From Euborellia annulipes (Eukaryota; Arthropoda; Insecta; Dermaptera; Anisolabididae), in NCBI GenBank assembly GCA_023213315.1, contig JAKCPI010002471.1:1-64000 (forward strand): 64,000 bases of DNA, given 5' to 3'. Below the pieces are notes generated by a model that saw only the letters and a list, made by a program, of their open reading frames with translations, did no database searches and had not been told where the DNA came from. Below, piece by piece: positions 10,501 to 20,905 of the stretch. The first letter of the stretch is position 1. Every line of letters starts with the position of its first letter. The position numbers and the translations under genes were made by a program.

Positions 10501-12307
10501 ATATTAATAAAATAATCATTTTTTTAAATCTATTATTTCCAGGCGCAGTATTTCCATGCATTTTCTGCGGGACAAATTTTATAAATTTATTTTTTCTTTG
10601 TAAACATCATAAAAGATGCATTCCCAAGAAAATGAATATATTTAATCAAATTAAATTTGATCTCATAAAGAAAAAAGGTAATTAATTACACCCGTATTTT
10701 CCTTATTTACATGTATTTTTTTTTTTGTAATATTTAACAAACTTGTTTTTTATTTTAGAGAAAAAAATAGAAGAAAACAAAAAAAAGAAAAAACCTCGGT
10801 GGTCAAGAATTCTAATAGAACAGAACCACAGAATAAGAAGAAACGTGAGATAAAATCCGAGGGACAAAAAAGGACAAAAAATCGTTTCAATTGTGAATAT
10901 TGTCAAAAAGAATTTTCTGGTATTTTTAAGTTAAAATTACATTTAAGAATACACACAGGCGAAAAGCCTTATAAATGTGATATTTGTAATAAACACTTTT
11001 CACTAAAACAAAATCTAAAATCACATATCCTAACACATTCTGGCGAAAAGCCTTATAAATGTGATATCTGTAAAAAACAATTTTCTCTAAAACAAACTCT
11101 AAAATCACATAGCCGAATACATTCTGACGAAAAGCCTTATAAATGTGATATTTGTAATAAACAATTTTCACGAAAACCATATCTCAACAAACATATACAA
11201 ACACATAATGGTAAAAAGCCATATAAATGTAATTTTTGTAAAAAAACATATTCTACAAAAACAGGTCTTGACATCCATATACGAACACATACCGGCGAAA
11301 AGCCTTATAAATGTGCTATCTGTAATAAACAATTTTCAGATGGTAGTTCTTATATAAAACATAAACGAATACATACTGGTGAAAAGCGCTTTAAATGTGA
11401 TTTCTGTAATAAACTATTTTCTGATAAACCACCTCTAACATTACATATACGAACACATACAGGTGAAAAGCCCTATAAATGTGAGATTTGTAATAGACAA
11501 TTTCTTTCAAAAAGTCAAGTAATCTCACATACCCGAATACACACAGGCGAAAAACCCTATAAATGTGAGATTTGTAATAGACAATTTTCTCATCAAAGCG
11601 CGTATAAAAACCATTTACGTATACATACAGGAGAAAAGCCCTATAAATGTGAAATCTGTAAAAATCAATTTTCTAAAAAACTATATCTTGATCTCCATAT
11701 GCGAACACATACTGGCGAAAAGCCGTTTAAATGTAATATCTGTAAAAAACAATTTTCTCAAAAACCAGGTCTTCTTAAACATATGCGAACACATACAGGC
11801 GAAAAGCCGTTTAATTGTGCCATCTGTAATAAACAATTTATAGATAAATATAAACTTGAAATACATATAAGAAGAACACACACAGGCGAAAAGCCCTATA
11901 AGTGTGATATCTGTAAAAAACAATTTTTAGCAAAACAACATCTAAACAACCATTTACGAACACATACAGGCGAAAAACCCTATGAGTGTGATATTTGTAA
12001 AAAACAATTTTCCATAAAACAAAATCTTCCCAAGCATATGCGAACACATACTGGCGAAAAGCCGTTTGATTGTGCTATCTGTAATAAACAATTTTCAGAT
12101 CGTTATAAACTTAAATCACATTTAACAACACATATGGGCAAAAAGCCTTATCAGAGTGATTTTTGTAACAAATTATTATCTAAACACCCTCAACTCAAGG
12201 TACATTTAAGAACTCATTCAAGCGAAAACCCCTATAAATGTATTATTTGTAAAAAAAATTTTTCCGATAAAAACACTTATAATAAACATATACCCATACC
12301 AAAGTAA
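7578..12307 (+). CDS. C2H2 zinc-finger protein, three exons
   Basis: A spliced model of about 580 residues: exon 1 7578-7638 (ATG start, donor GTAAGG), exon 2 10543-10677 (acceptor TTTCCAG, donor GTAATT), exon 3 10761-12307. Phases agree at both junctions (phase 1, phase 1). Exon 1 encodes MLFKEDKENIPEDIKYPIHI. Exon 2 holds a divergent CIFCGTNF finger-like motif. Exon 3 encodes 17 tandem C2H2 fingers with TGEKP-type linkers, a nuclear DNA-binding array. Finger 12 has an extra linker residue, finger 16 has lost its first cysteine (YQSDFC) and finger 17 its last histidine. No KRAB, ZAD or BTB domain is seen. Intron 1 contains foldback, MITE and hAT insertions. Targets are unknown. Exon 3 is certain; exon 1 is inferred from phase and donor. 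Confidence 0.82.
8001..8328. mobile_element. Foldback F1 with hammerhead-like cores
   Basis: This is an inverted repeat: AAAGAATTTGATTTTCGG on the left and its complement on the right, with an inner pair around GATGTAACAACCTTTATA. The left arm carries on the minus strand CTGAAGA (8087-8093), a stem II hairpin and GAAAC (8061-8065). The right arm carries on the plus strand a mutated CTGAACA (8241-8247) and GAAACGTTG (8266). A related copy is at 24631-24930. It lies in intron 1 of the zinc-finger gene. Confidence 0.75.
8378..8585. mobile_element. MITE M1, copy 1
   Basis: About 208 bp with long inverted termini reading GAGGGACAATATAAAGTCCC and, inverted at the right end, GGGACTTAATACTGTCCCTC. 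A second copy is at 43287-43498. It has no coding capacity and is intronic. Confidence 0.75.
8851..9985. mobile_element. hAT-type element with 8-bp duplication
   Basis: The termini are CAGTGACGGCGCTA and its complement TAGCGCCGTCACTG, flanked by a perfect 8-bp direct repeat ACCAAAGG (8843-8850 and 9986-9993), the signature of hAT transposition. The 1.1-kb body has G/C runs near both ends and fragments of R1 and a SINE, but no transposase ORF, so it is non-autonomous. It lies in intron 1 of the zinc-finger gene. Confidence 0.9.
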
Positions 12308-12492
12308 AACGTTAAAAGCTAATTTGTTCCAAATATCTGTAAAAGTAAACAAGGAATCACACTTTGAATGTAAATACATTAATCTAAGCTGTACGTATTT
12401 GATGTTACTCCTAGAAGTATCTCTCATTAAATGAATTAAAATATTTATTTTTTTAATTATATAAAGCTTTTGTTCTTTATTTATTTTTAAAA

Positions 12493-13150
12493 AATCTGGT
12501 GTGACTGGCGCACAGCACACAACTTTCTCTTACCTTCGGTAATCGAAAGTTGTGTACTGTGCTTGTCACACCAGATTTTTTGTGTCTACATATATTTAGT
12601 TCCCGACAGTACGGAACATATGAATTCAGATGTAAAATTTATAAGTATGGGAAAATATTTATATTTTGTTACCATGGCAACCATTTCTCCTATCTTCCCT
12701 ATGAAATACAAGAGTAAAGTGGTCTTTAGAAGATTTCAATCACAAAATAAGAATATACATTTTAAAGAGCATCTAAAAAATAATTGATTTTTGAATTTTA
12801 AAAAAAATTGTTGGAGCAAATTTTGAGAAAATCGAAAAAAACTGAAAAAGTACATCAGTAAAGTACTAGTACTCTTTGGCCGATTTTGATTAAAAGCTTA
12901 TTTTTCCGGTCTCGGGGGGTGTTTAACTTAAATATAAAATTTCAGCCTCATAGCTCATTTCCTTCATGCTTAAAATTGAACACACACACACACAGACAGA
13001 CCATGTCGCGAAAACCACTTTTTTGGATTCAGGGGACCTCAAAACGTGAAGATCCATCAAAATCTCGACATCGAATTTTTGACATGAATCCAATACTTTC
13101 TCTCTATATATATATATTACATATATACATAGGTAAGAGAAAGTAAAAAG
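12493..13150 (+). repeat. Dispersed repeat R1, reference copy
   Basis: This is the most complete R1 copy. It has a terminal hairpin (12497-12580), a leader with ATATTTAGTT, a middle with TTGTTACCATGGCAACC, AATATACATTTTAAAGAGCA, AAAGTACTAGTACTCTTTGG, an AGACAGACCATGTCGCGAAA motif and a TATATA/AGAGAAAGTA tail. There is no coding frame. Other full or partial copies are at 4966, 37618, 44120, 50713, 54075 and 58715. The class is not recognised. Confidence 0.75.
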
Positions 13151-13365
13151 AGAAGTTTTTTTTTGTCTTTTCTGCATGATGCTGTAATACTATTTTAATT
13201 GTCTTCCCTTTCTTTAATATTTTTATATAAAGCACTGAGGCCATGAATATCGTGTAGGAGGTGTAGGAGCGGTTTTTCAATGCGGTTTTTTTTTTTTAAT
13301 GAATTATATTCATAAGGGGATTGATTATTGGGATAGAAAGTTATAATTTTTTTTAATGATAAAAA

Positions 13366-13535
13366 ATTGGGAGCCGTGGCTCAGTGGGAAGACATTAGCT
13401 TCTCGCACCGGAGTCCCGGGTTCGCTTCCCATCCCAAGCGAGAAAAATTTATTTCATTTGATTTGACTACAAATCATTTGAAATAAATAGGGATGGGGTC
13501 TAAATGGCCTTAGATGCCGAGAAGGACCTTAAAAA
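13366..13535 (+). repeat. SINE S2, tRNA-headed
   Basis: The head has polymerase III box A (TGGCTCAGTGGG) and box B (GGTTCGCTTCC) spacing typical of a tRNA-derived SINE. The body repeats TTTATTTCA and GGCCTTAGATGCCGA, and it ends in poly(A). Other copies or pieces are at 9235, 24525, 41612, 47755 (minus) and 63820. Confidence 0.8.
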
Positions 13536-13929
13536 AAAAAAAAAATAATAATAATAATAAAAAATTAATTTTTTTTGTTATAATTAAGAAATTTTTAAAA
13601 TATTAGTAGATATATTTAAGTGAATGGGAGTGGGAATGAGAAAAAAAGTGAGTGTTTTTGTAAAAAAAAAAAAAAAGATATATTTAAAAATTGTGTCGAT
13701 TTTCGCTAATTTTAATTTATTCTAATTTTTTTTTAAATAATTTCTGTACGGGAAATAATCTTGAAAAATAGATTATTAATCCCTTCTAATATAAATTGAA
13801 TTCCTTTAAAAATATAAATTTGGATATGAAATTCTAAAAGTTTGGAATTATTTTAGGAAATTTTAAAAAAGAGATAATCCCTTTTATTCCCCTTCCCAAT
13901 GGTCGTCGACAGAGAACCATATTACTCGT

Positions 13930-14595
13930 CAGGGCCGCAGACAGACTTGACGGGCCCCGGGGCTACTTACTAATACGGCCCCCCCCCCTCCCCAAAAAAA
14001 AAAGTTTTTTTTAGTATATAAAAGGCTATTATGGCCTTCATGCCAAACATTTTTTCACAGTTTTTGACACAACTTTTGAAATAGTTATACATAGCTTACA
14101 ATATTTATTTGAACAAAGCTATTTAAAAATTTTTCAAAATTTCCTAAGCAAAGAGTTACAATAATTTATCGAGGCCTGACAGGGGCCGGGGGAATCTGGG
14201 GGTATAGAAAATTTTTTGAAAATTAGCCACTGAAATCTGCGTTTTTAGCTATCCTGAGTCGTGAAAAGATCAAACTTGATTTGAGCTTAAAGGCCCCTGA
14301 CGAAAAAAATTTCAAGAAAATGATTTTTTTTAATTGAAATTTTAAGATTTGAGCTTAAAAGGCCCGGGCCCCTTGAAAAAAAAAATTTCAAGAAAATGAT
14401 TTTTTTTAATTGAAATTTTACGATTTGAGCTTAAAGGGCCCGGGCCCCCTGAGAAAAAAAATTTCAAGAAAATGATTTTTTTAAATTGAAATTTTAACCA
14501 TGAAAAATATTTTTTATTAGAATTTTAAGGTGGGAGCGTAATGGGCCCGGGCCCTGGGATATAGCCCCTCCTGCCGCCCCCTGTCTGCGGCCCTG
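13930..14595. mobile_element. hAT-type element with internal tandem repeats
   Basis: The termini are CAGGGCCGCAGACAG and the complement CTGTCTGCGGCCCTG, flanked by a perfect 8-bp repeat TTACTCGT (13922-13929 and 14596-14603). The body contains about three tandem units of roughly 79 bp (about 14280-14520), each with AATTTCAAGAAAATGATTTT and GGCCCGGGCCCC. No transposase is present. Confidence 0.9.
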
Positions 14596-14603
14596 TTACT
14601 CGT

Positions 14604-14935
14604 TTGCGGGCTGGCAAAGCCAGGCAAGATCTACACACTCATTGACGGGCTCTAAGGCCGTCAGCAACAACCGATTCGACTGCGGGCTGTGGGGCCGCTA
14701 ACCCATTCTCTGGCGGGCTGTGAAGCCACCATCAACATTCAACATCACTCGATGACTTTGAAGCCGTCCTCGATGTGCCGCCAACATCCTACATCAGCGG
14801 GCTGTAAGGCCGTCCGCATCTCTCATGCTTTTCGGTTGTCGGCGTTGGGGCTGCCAACATCAGCTCCCTCATATTCTCGCCTTCAATTGAGTCCGGACGA
14901 AGGCAATCAGATGCGACCGAAACATTACAGTCCAA
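14604..14935 (+). repeat. Decayed GGGCTGTAAGGCCG repeats and hammerhead-like end
   Basis: Six or seven imperfect copies of a GCGGGCTGTRAGGCCGTC motif recur every 30-50 nt, each able to form a short hairpin. The stretch ends GGACGAAGG...GACCGAAACATTAC (14895-14930), which resembles a degenerate hammerhead core. The family is not recognised. No ORF here looks real. Confidence 0.4.
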
Positions 14936-15115
14936 ACCGAAGACACCAGATCATTCCTTTTATTTATTTTTTAAATCTTTTTCAAATGATTTTTTTTTTA
15001 ATAAATAAATTATAATTTATTTTTTTTTTTTAACTTTTTTATTTTTTTGCGAGCAGATACTCTCCCTGATTTCGTCCTCCCCGTTCTTGAACTCTTCAAA
15101 AACGTTGCGATGCTT

Positions 15116-16815
15116 TTATAAAAGATACATTATAATATATAATAACGTTTCGGCTCTCTTTTTGGAGCCATTTTCAAGAGAGAAGGAAGTTAGGAGGTAA
15201 TGGTGGAGGGGGGGTTGATTACGGGTTCGCAGTCTTCCTGGTCCCCAGGTCAATTTGGTGGATGACTCAGAGGCGTGGATTGGTCTCTGAGAGCTGGAGG
15301 AAGGTTTGTTGTGTGTAATTGTGTTCGGTTTAGGTTGACTACGGGGCCTCAATCTGCCTACTCCCCAAGTCGGGGTGTTAGCTCTTGGTTCCCGGGGTCT
15401 CAACCTGCCTACTGCCCAGGCCATGAGCAACTGACTCTGAGCCGGAGGTGCAGGTCCTTTTATACCTGTTGCCGGGCATGTGGGCGTGGCTTTGGGAGTG
15501 ACGTGCCAGTCTCTGGTTGGCTGGGCCTGGTCTGGGGGCGTGGCTTGGTTTGTTGAAGTGGATTTGCTATTGGATATGTTATGTTTGTTTGTTTGTTTTG
15601 GGGACGTGATATTGTTGTTTCGGGACAGTTTTGGAGTGTGTGAAGTCTTTGTATTTGTGTGAGATTTGGTTTGGAGTTTGGGAATAAATGTTTTCCATGT
15701 TGTTGGGAAATTAAGAGCGTCGTCTCTTTTGTTTAGACATTCAGGCCTTTTGTAAATTTCTATTGCTTCTCTTGTGATACGGGAGTGGAAGTTATTTATT
15801 GGTTCTATTGTTTTTGTTTGTTCGAAGTTCATAATGTGTCCTGTTTCGTTATGGCGTTTTACTATTGCTGACTGAGGGTCTAGTTTTCTTAGTGCCATTT
15901 TGTGTTCATAAATCCTGAATTGAACTCTTCTGTTGGTTTGGCCTATGTATGACCGATGACACTCGGCACAAGGAATTTCGTAGACTCCGGGGGATTCGTT
16001 TGGAATAGTGTCTTTCGGATTTCTTTTTAGGTTTGATAGTTGTTGGTGTGTGGTGAAAATGGGTTTTATGTTTTTCTTTTGGAGAATGCGGCCAATTTTA
16101 TCTGTTATGCCTTTTATGTATGGGAGGAATGCCTTGTGTGTGTTTGGATCTTCAGGTTCTGTTGTAGTTTGTGTTGGTGGTTTTGGCTTTGCCTCATTGT
16201 GTATGTGTTTAAGTACCTGGTGTTTGTTGTACCCGTTTTGGGTTAGTGCCTCGGTTAGTTTATGTATTTCATTTTGTCGGTTAGTCTGAGGGATCGTGTT
16301 ACTAGGGTGCGGATTACTGAGTTTAATTCTGCTAGGTGATGGTGGGAATCGGCATTTAGATACCGATTTGTGTGGGTTGGTTTATCTGTATACTGTGTGT
16401 GAGAAACCTTCGTCTGAGTTCTTGGTGATCAGGACGTCTAAGAATGGGAGAGAGAAATCTTTCTCGATTTCTAATGTGAACTGGATCTGGGGATGTATTC
16501 TATTTAGATGATTTAGGAAGCTGTCCAGGTGGTTTTTGCCATGAGGCCAGAAGACGAATGTGTCGTCCACGTATCGTAACCAGCAGGTCGATTTGTGTCG
16601 AGCGGTGTTTAAGGCTTTGTTTTCAAAGTCTTCCATGAAAATATTGGCCAACACCGGTGAGAGAGGAGAGCCCATTGGTGCCCCCTGGACCTGTTTGTAA
16701 AATTGGTTGTTGAAAGTGAAGTACGTGTTTGAGGTGCAGTGTTTGATTAGTGAAATGGTTCCGGGTGGGATTCTGTGTTTTGTTTTTAGAATGTTTAAAG
16801 TTTGGTTCTCAAAAT
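15116..16815 (-). pseudogene. Penelope-like element: RT and GIY-YIG endonuclease, decayed
   Basis: Read on the minus strand from about 16815, the frame gives a Penelope-type RT with QGAPMGSPLSPVLANIFMED and the catalytic RYVDDTFVFW (16382-16675), then SLPFLDVLITK. After a frameshift at 16382 it continues in another frame with TNRYLNADSHHH. The C-terminal part carries a GIY-YIG nuclease as GVYEIPC and SYIGQTNRRVQFRIYEH, ending in the 15116-15898 frame. Such enzymes prime on nicked DNA and insert Penelope-like elements. This copy is 5'-truncated and carries several frameshifts and stops. The last codons overlap a degenerate hammerhead-like motif (GAAAC complement at 15147-15151). Confidence 0.88.
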
Positions 16816-16860
16816 TCGCTCCAACGATTTTGATTAAAATTCATTCAATTGAAAATGTTG
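16806..16860 (-). repeat. R1 fragment abutting the Penelope-like element
   Basis: AATTCGCTCCAACGATTTTG followed by ATTAAAATTCAT is R1 sequence on the minus strand. It begins exactly where the Penelope-like coding frame is cut off. Confidence 0.5.
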
Positions 16861-17034
16861 CCAGATTTATATAATGTAAAGAAAAAAAAATAATAAATTT
16901 ACATATTTAAAATATTTATTTACATATAAAAAATAAAATCGAAGATGGCAAAACATAGTGGAAATATTTTAACAAATAATTTAAAACCTAGTGTTTTTAA
17001 TTATTCCAATTTACAACATTTCAATATAACAAAA

Positions 17035-18459
17035 TTAGAAATGAACATTATTATGTATATGAAAATAAGCTTTTGGTTGTATATATTTTAAATTATAATT
17101 ATTATTTGTAATAAACATATCAACATCATTGATTTCTTCATTATTCAAAGACAAGGCGATAACTTCCAAGTCATGACATCTTCTGATAATTTGTTTTATG
17201 CAATTTACAGTGATACTACATTTTGCGTAAATAAATAGAATTTTAATTTTTTGAAATGCAGAGATTAATTCCTCGAGATCTTTGGGAGAATATCTTGGCC
17301 TAGAATTAATTTGTACAACTTCAAGTGAAGTTAATCCTTTAAACGCATTAATGATATTAAGGACTCTGTACGCTTTAAAATATCTAAGTTTGGAGTGAAA
17401 GACAACTTCAGTCGCGTTTACATTGGTGGAAAGAAAAAGATCGAGTGATTCTAAATTTGGACAGAGTCTTAAAATACTACTCATATTGATTTTTTCACTA
17501 TATACTGCCAAAGATTCCAATTTTGACCCACAAATCTCAAGAGCTCTCATTAATTCTTCGTTGGAACAAGCATGTAAATAGAGATGTTTCAAATGTAAAA
17601 ATTTTGAAATAAATCCAAAAACTGAAAATTCAGGGTCATACAAATAAATTGAGTCATTTTCGGGAAAGATTTCATACAACTTTTGAACGGACTCCAAAGT
17701 TGTTGGACGAGAAATTAATAATTCTTTTGAATCTGATGGAATTTTTTTAGAGAAAATTAAATTTAAAAATTTATTATTATTTCGAAAGATTTCCATATTT
17801 GGCAATTTATCTAAAATTTTATTTATTGCTGTTGGGTTAGTTTTGAAAAGATTTAAAAAACTGTTAATTCTAAAAACCCGAAGTGATTCGTGTTTTGGCC
17901 AGGAATCAATGTGGAGATATGAGAAATCCAAAGTGGAAACTATCCATTGTAATTTCTCTAATCCGGGAGAAAATTTTAAAATGATTTCCATAAAATCTTT
18001 ATCAGAAAGAGGTGATTTTATTGTTAATGATTTTAAAGATGGAAGACATTTTAAAATTTCTTTAAATTCAGAACAATTTAAATTCAGATAATTCAATTCC
18101 AAATGTCTTATATTTGGTTTTTTGATTTTTATTGAATAAATGACTTGTTGAGTGAAAAAAGAATTTTTAATTTGTTGATTCAAATCTAAGGGGTAGAGAC
18201 ATAATTGCTTTGTCCTATGAGAGAGCATCAGGAAAATTGTTTTGAACATCAATGCACTCTTTCTTCGTTCACTTAAATACATTAACAAATCATTCATATT
18301 TTCGTCGATTATTATACTCGGGAGACTCTGGATATATTTTTTTTGGAAATCAATGAATTCTTCTTGATGCAAGAGAAAAGTATCAGAGGAGACAAAATCG
18401 ATTAATTTGGCCTGGAATTCTTTCTTGATGAAGTTGTAGAAAGTGGCTGGCGATGGCAT
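17035..18459 (-). CDS. Leucine-rich-repeat (RNI-like) protein
   Basis: An intact ORF of 474 residues from the chosen ATG (18457-18459). A longer upstream ATG at 18570 lies beyond a likely splice acceptor (TTTTTGCAG, just before ATCGTCAAAATG), so the upstream part is probably intron or 5' UTR. The N-terminal 130 residues are alpha-helical without a clear F-box. From about residue 120 irregular leucine-rich repeats follow, for example IRHLELNYLNL, LPSLKSLTIKS, LKHLYLHAC, LESLAVYS, LESLDLFLS, LEVIALSL, each with a strand and helix as in ribonuclease-inhibitor-like folds. There is no signal peptide or membrane segment. It may be a substrate-binding or scaffold protein; no function can be assigned. 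Confidence 0.78.
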   Translation of the reverse strand: MPSPATFYNFIKKEFQAKLIDFVSSDTFLLHQEEFIDFQKKYIQSLPSIIIDENMNDLLMYLSERRKSALMFKTIFLMLSHRTKQLCLYPLDLNQQIKNSFFTQQVIYSIKIKKPNIRHLELNYLNLNCSEFKEILKCLPSLKSLTIKSPLSDKDFMEIILKFSPGLEKLQWIVSTLDFSYLHIDSWPKHESLRVFRINSFLNLFKTNPTAINKILDKLPNMEIFRNNNKFLNLIFSKKIPSDSKELLISRPTTLESVQKLYEIFPENDSIYLYDPEFSVFGFISKFLHLKHLYLHACSNEELMRALEICGSKLESLAVYSEKINMSSILRLCPNLESLDLFLSTNVNATEVVFHSKLRYFKAYRVLNIINAFKGLTSLEVVQINSRPRYSPKDLEELISAFQKIKILFIYAKCSITVNCIKQIIRRCHDLEVIALSLNNEEINDVDMFITNNNYNLKYIQPKAYFHIHNNVHF

Positions 18460-18807
18460 TTTGACGATCTGCAAAAACACAGAAATAAAATTAGTGCCTG
18501 TTGGAAAAATTCGAACTACATATCTGAATAAACTGGGTCCAAACGACTGGGGGTCTGGGCACAAGTCCAAGTAAAAGAATCTCTCAAAATGTGTTTAATT
18601 ACCTATATCCCAAAAGATATTCAAAAAAAGTTAGTGCAAAAACTGTTGTCTTCTCCTACTTATCCTAATTCAAATTTTATTTTATCTTAAAAAGATTTGA
18701 AGAACGACCAGATATTGAATTTCAATAGAAATTTACGACTTTGACCAGTTCGTTTTCTTTATCTCTTTTTTTTCTTTAGAAATATTTTAAGACTTTTGGG
18801 GGCTTCA

Positions 18808-19346
18808 ATTTGAAAAGCCAGAGTGCGCTGGCGTGCTTCATTCGTGATTCTTTCGTTCTCCTTTTTGGGATTCGTTCATACTATTTAATTAGTCGTCATT
18901 TTTTCATACGATTTTTTTTTTTTTAAACAACTTGCAGGGGTCCCGACCTAATTGTTTCGGCCTTTCGGTTTCCTTAGATTAAAAAATAAATTTAAAACAT
19001 CTAGGGAATCAAATCAAATAGCGCGCGCAAATGAAAAGAACGAAAGAATCATGAACGTACAGCTAATGTCATGCGAGTGAACTAGTGAAGTGAAAGCCAG
19101 CGCCCTCTGGGTGGCTTGGAGTCCTATAGTAAAGATTAACCGAAATTTCTAGTGCATTTTTTAATATAGGCCTACCAGTACTTTAATTGTATTGACAGAA
19201 TTCACTTTTGCCAAATTCATACATATTTATTTATTTTATTTTATTAAAGTGAAAATGACGACTAATTAAATAGTATGAACGAATCCCAAAAAGGAGAACG
19301 AAAGAATCACGAATGAAGCACGCCAGCGCCCTCTGGCTTTTCAATT
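18808..19346. mobile_element. MITE with about 90-bp inverted termini
   Basis: The left arm (18808-18905, AAAAGCCAGAGTGCGCTGGC...) is repeated inverted at 19250-19346, including CATACTATTTAATTAGTCGT. The centre has no ORF. It lies about 350 bp upstream of the LRR gene start, where it could influence its 5' region. Confidence 0.8.
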
Positions 19347-19551
19347 TTGCACAGTGCAAAAAGTAAATTAAATCAACTCTTTTCTCGGAGAGCCATGAAG
19401 CCGGATATTAAGAAAAGTATGAAACAGTTGAAATATTAAACCCAATTTGAAAGTTGATAAAATTTAATTTTAGTAAAATAAATGAAATGGACATTGGGAT
19501 AAAGACAAACGAATTTATAATTAATGTGTGCGTTTTAATTTTGGAACGGCC

Positions 19552-20242
19552 TTTAGGCCGGTAAGCCCACTGGGACACCACGGTGCCGCAACCAGTGGCG
19601 ACACCGCAGCAACCAAACCGAGCAACCAATCAGGCAACCAAGAGACACCAGCAGTGCTGCTCATTTTAAAAATCTGATCTCAAATTCAATTTACAATATG
19701 GACGTTGAAGAGGTAGCACTGCTCTTATATGTGCGACGAAGAATGCTGGAGAAAAAGAGGAAATTTTGGGTACATCCTTTTGTTGCCGATCGTTTGATAA
19801 CTGGAGTATTTACAGCCTTACACGATGATTTGCGAAAGTATCCTAACAAATTTTTTAACCATGTGCGGATGTCATTCGCGTCATTCGTTTGATGAAGTAT
19901 CCCAAAGTGAAGATCTGCTCTGAATTTCTATGATAAATCTTTCTGTATCGAAACTCATGATGAAAACGCACGGAAGAACAGGTCCTTTCACAAGCGCTTG
20001 CCATCAACTGGGGCCCGAGTGAGTGATGCGCCGTATAATTCTATACATTTAACTGGGAGCCCCACCACAGCGGTGGAGACACCAGTAGGATGTACGGACA
20101 CTGCCCGGCTGGTGGCGCAACCAAACTGGTGGAGCAACCAATTCGACACCAAGTGAGATATGCTCCATATGCTTAGGTATATTCTGAGTGGTGTCGCCAC
20201 TGGTTGCGCCACCGTGGTGTCCCAGTGGAATACCGGCCTAAA
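19552..20242 (+). mobile_element. Harbinger-type DNA transposon remnant
   Basis: The inverted termini are TTTAGGCCGGTAAGCCCACT at 19552 and the matching inverted sequence ending at 20242, about 57 bp each, containing GGGACACCACGGTG and CAACCAGTGGCGACACC. The interior encodes the start of a HARBI1-like transposase (19698-19892), so it is a deletion derivative. Confidence 0.8.
19698..19892 (+). pseudogene. Harbinger transposase N-terminal fragment
   Basis: 64 residues beginning MDVEEVALLLYVRRRMLEKK, then FWVHPFVADR, LRKYPNKFF and HVRMSFASF, matching the N-terminal region of Harbinger/HARBI1 nucleases. It stops before any catalytic DDE residue, so it is inactive. Confidence 0.75.
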
Positions 20243-20905
20243 ATGAATTTCAAATTCGTACTTACTTTTAGTTAACACGTTGAAACAAACAAAATTACTA
20301 GAGATGGTGATGCAGACCAAGCGAACAACTCAGAAATAGAAATGTTGACTGAATAGCACTCTACATGTGAATAAATGAGAATGGAGATGGAACTCTCTGT
20401 GCTTTGGATTTATCCTTTTCAGCGCCCCTGGGTGGCGCTCTCTCAAGCGATATAACTCCATCCCCTCCCCTCTATAGTCAGTGACAGAGTTGGCAAGTTT
20501 TATACCACCGACACCGAGTATAATTCACGGTTTTATACATGGTTAAAACTATTTGCGCATGCGCATCCGAGTTTGGGCCAAGACGCATTTGTGACAGAAA
20601 TGCCTTAGCTCGGATAACTCGTACTCACTAGAAGTGAGCCCCTGAGAGAAGCGCTTAGGTATAAAAACATATTTTATTAATTATATTTTATTAAACATTT
20701 TTCCACAAACGGATAACTTTTATTTACATATTTTATATATAACTTAATAATTTATAATAATAAACACGGAGAATATCTAATTTTTATAAATTTACATATG
20801 TATATATATTTTTTTTGTCATCTTAAAAATACAATAATCCTTTATATAGAGATTAATAGGAGTAATCTAATTTCATATATATTTATTATTTTCATCTATT
20901 TGGGG
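20243..20905. other. Intergenic stretch, no gene seen
   Basis: This lies beyond the golgin 3' end. The complement carries AATAAA at 20882-20887, about 20 nt past the golgin stop codon, a plausible polyadenylation signal. Nothing else is recognised. Confidence 0.5.

Noticed and set aside
10926..12047. Several ORFs on both strands over the zinc-finger exon
   Set aside because: They are out-of-frame shadows of the repeated finger sequence.
18460..18570. N-terminal extension of the LRR protein (37 residues)
   Set aside because: A polypyrimidine-AG acceptor lies just before the downstream ATG, and the extension has no conserved look; it is probably intron or UTR.
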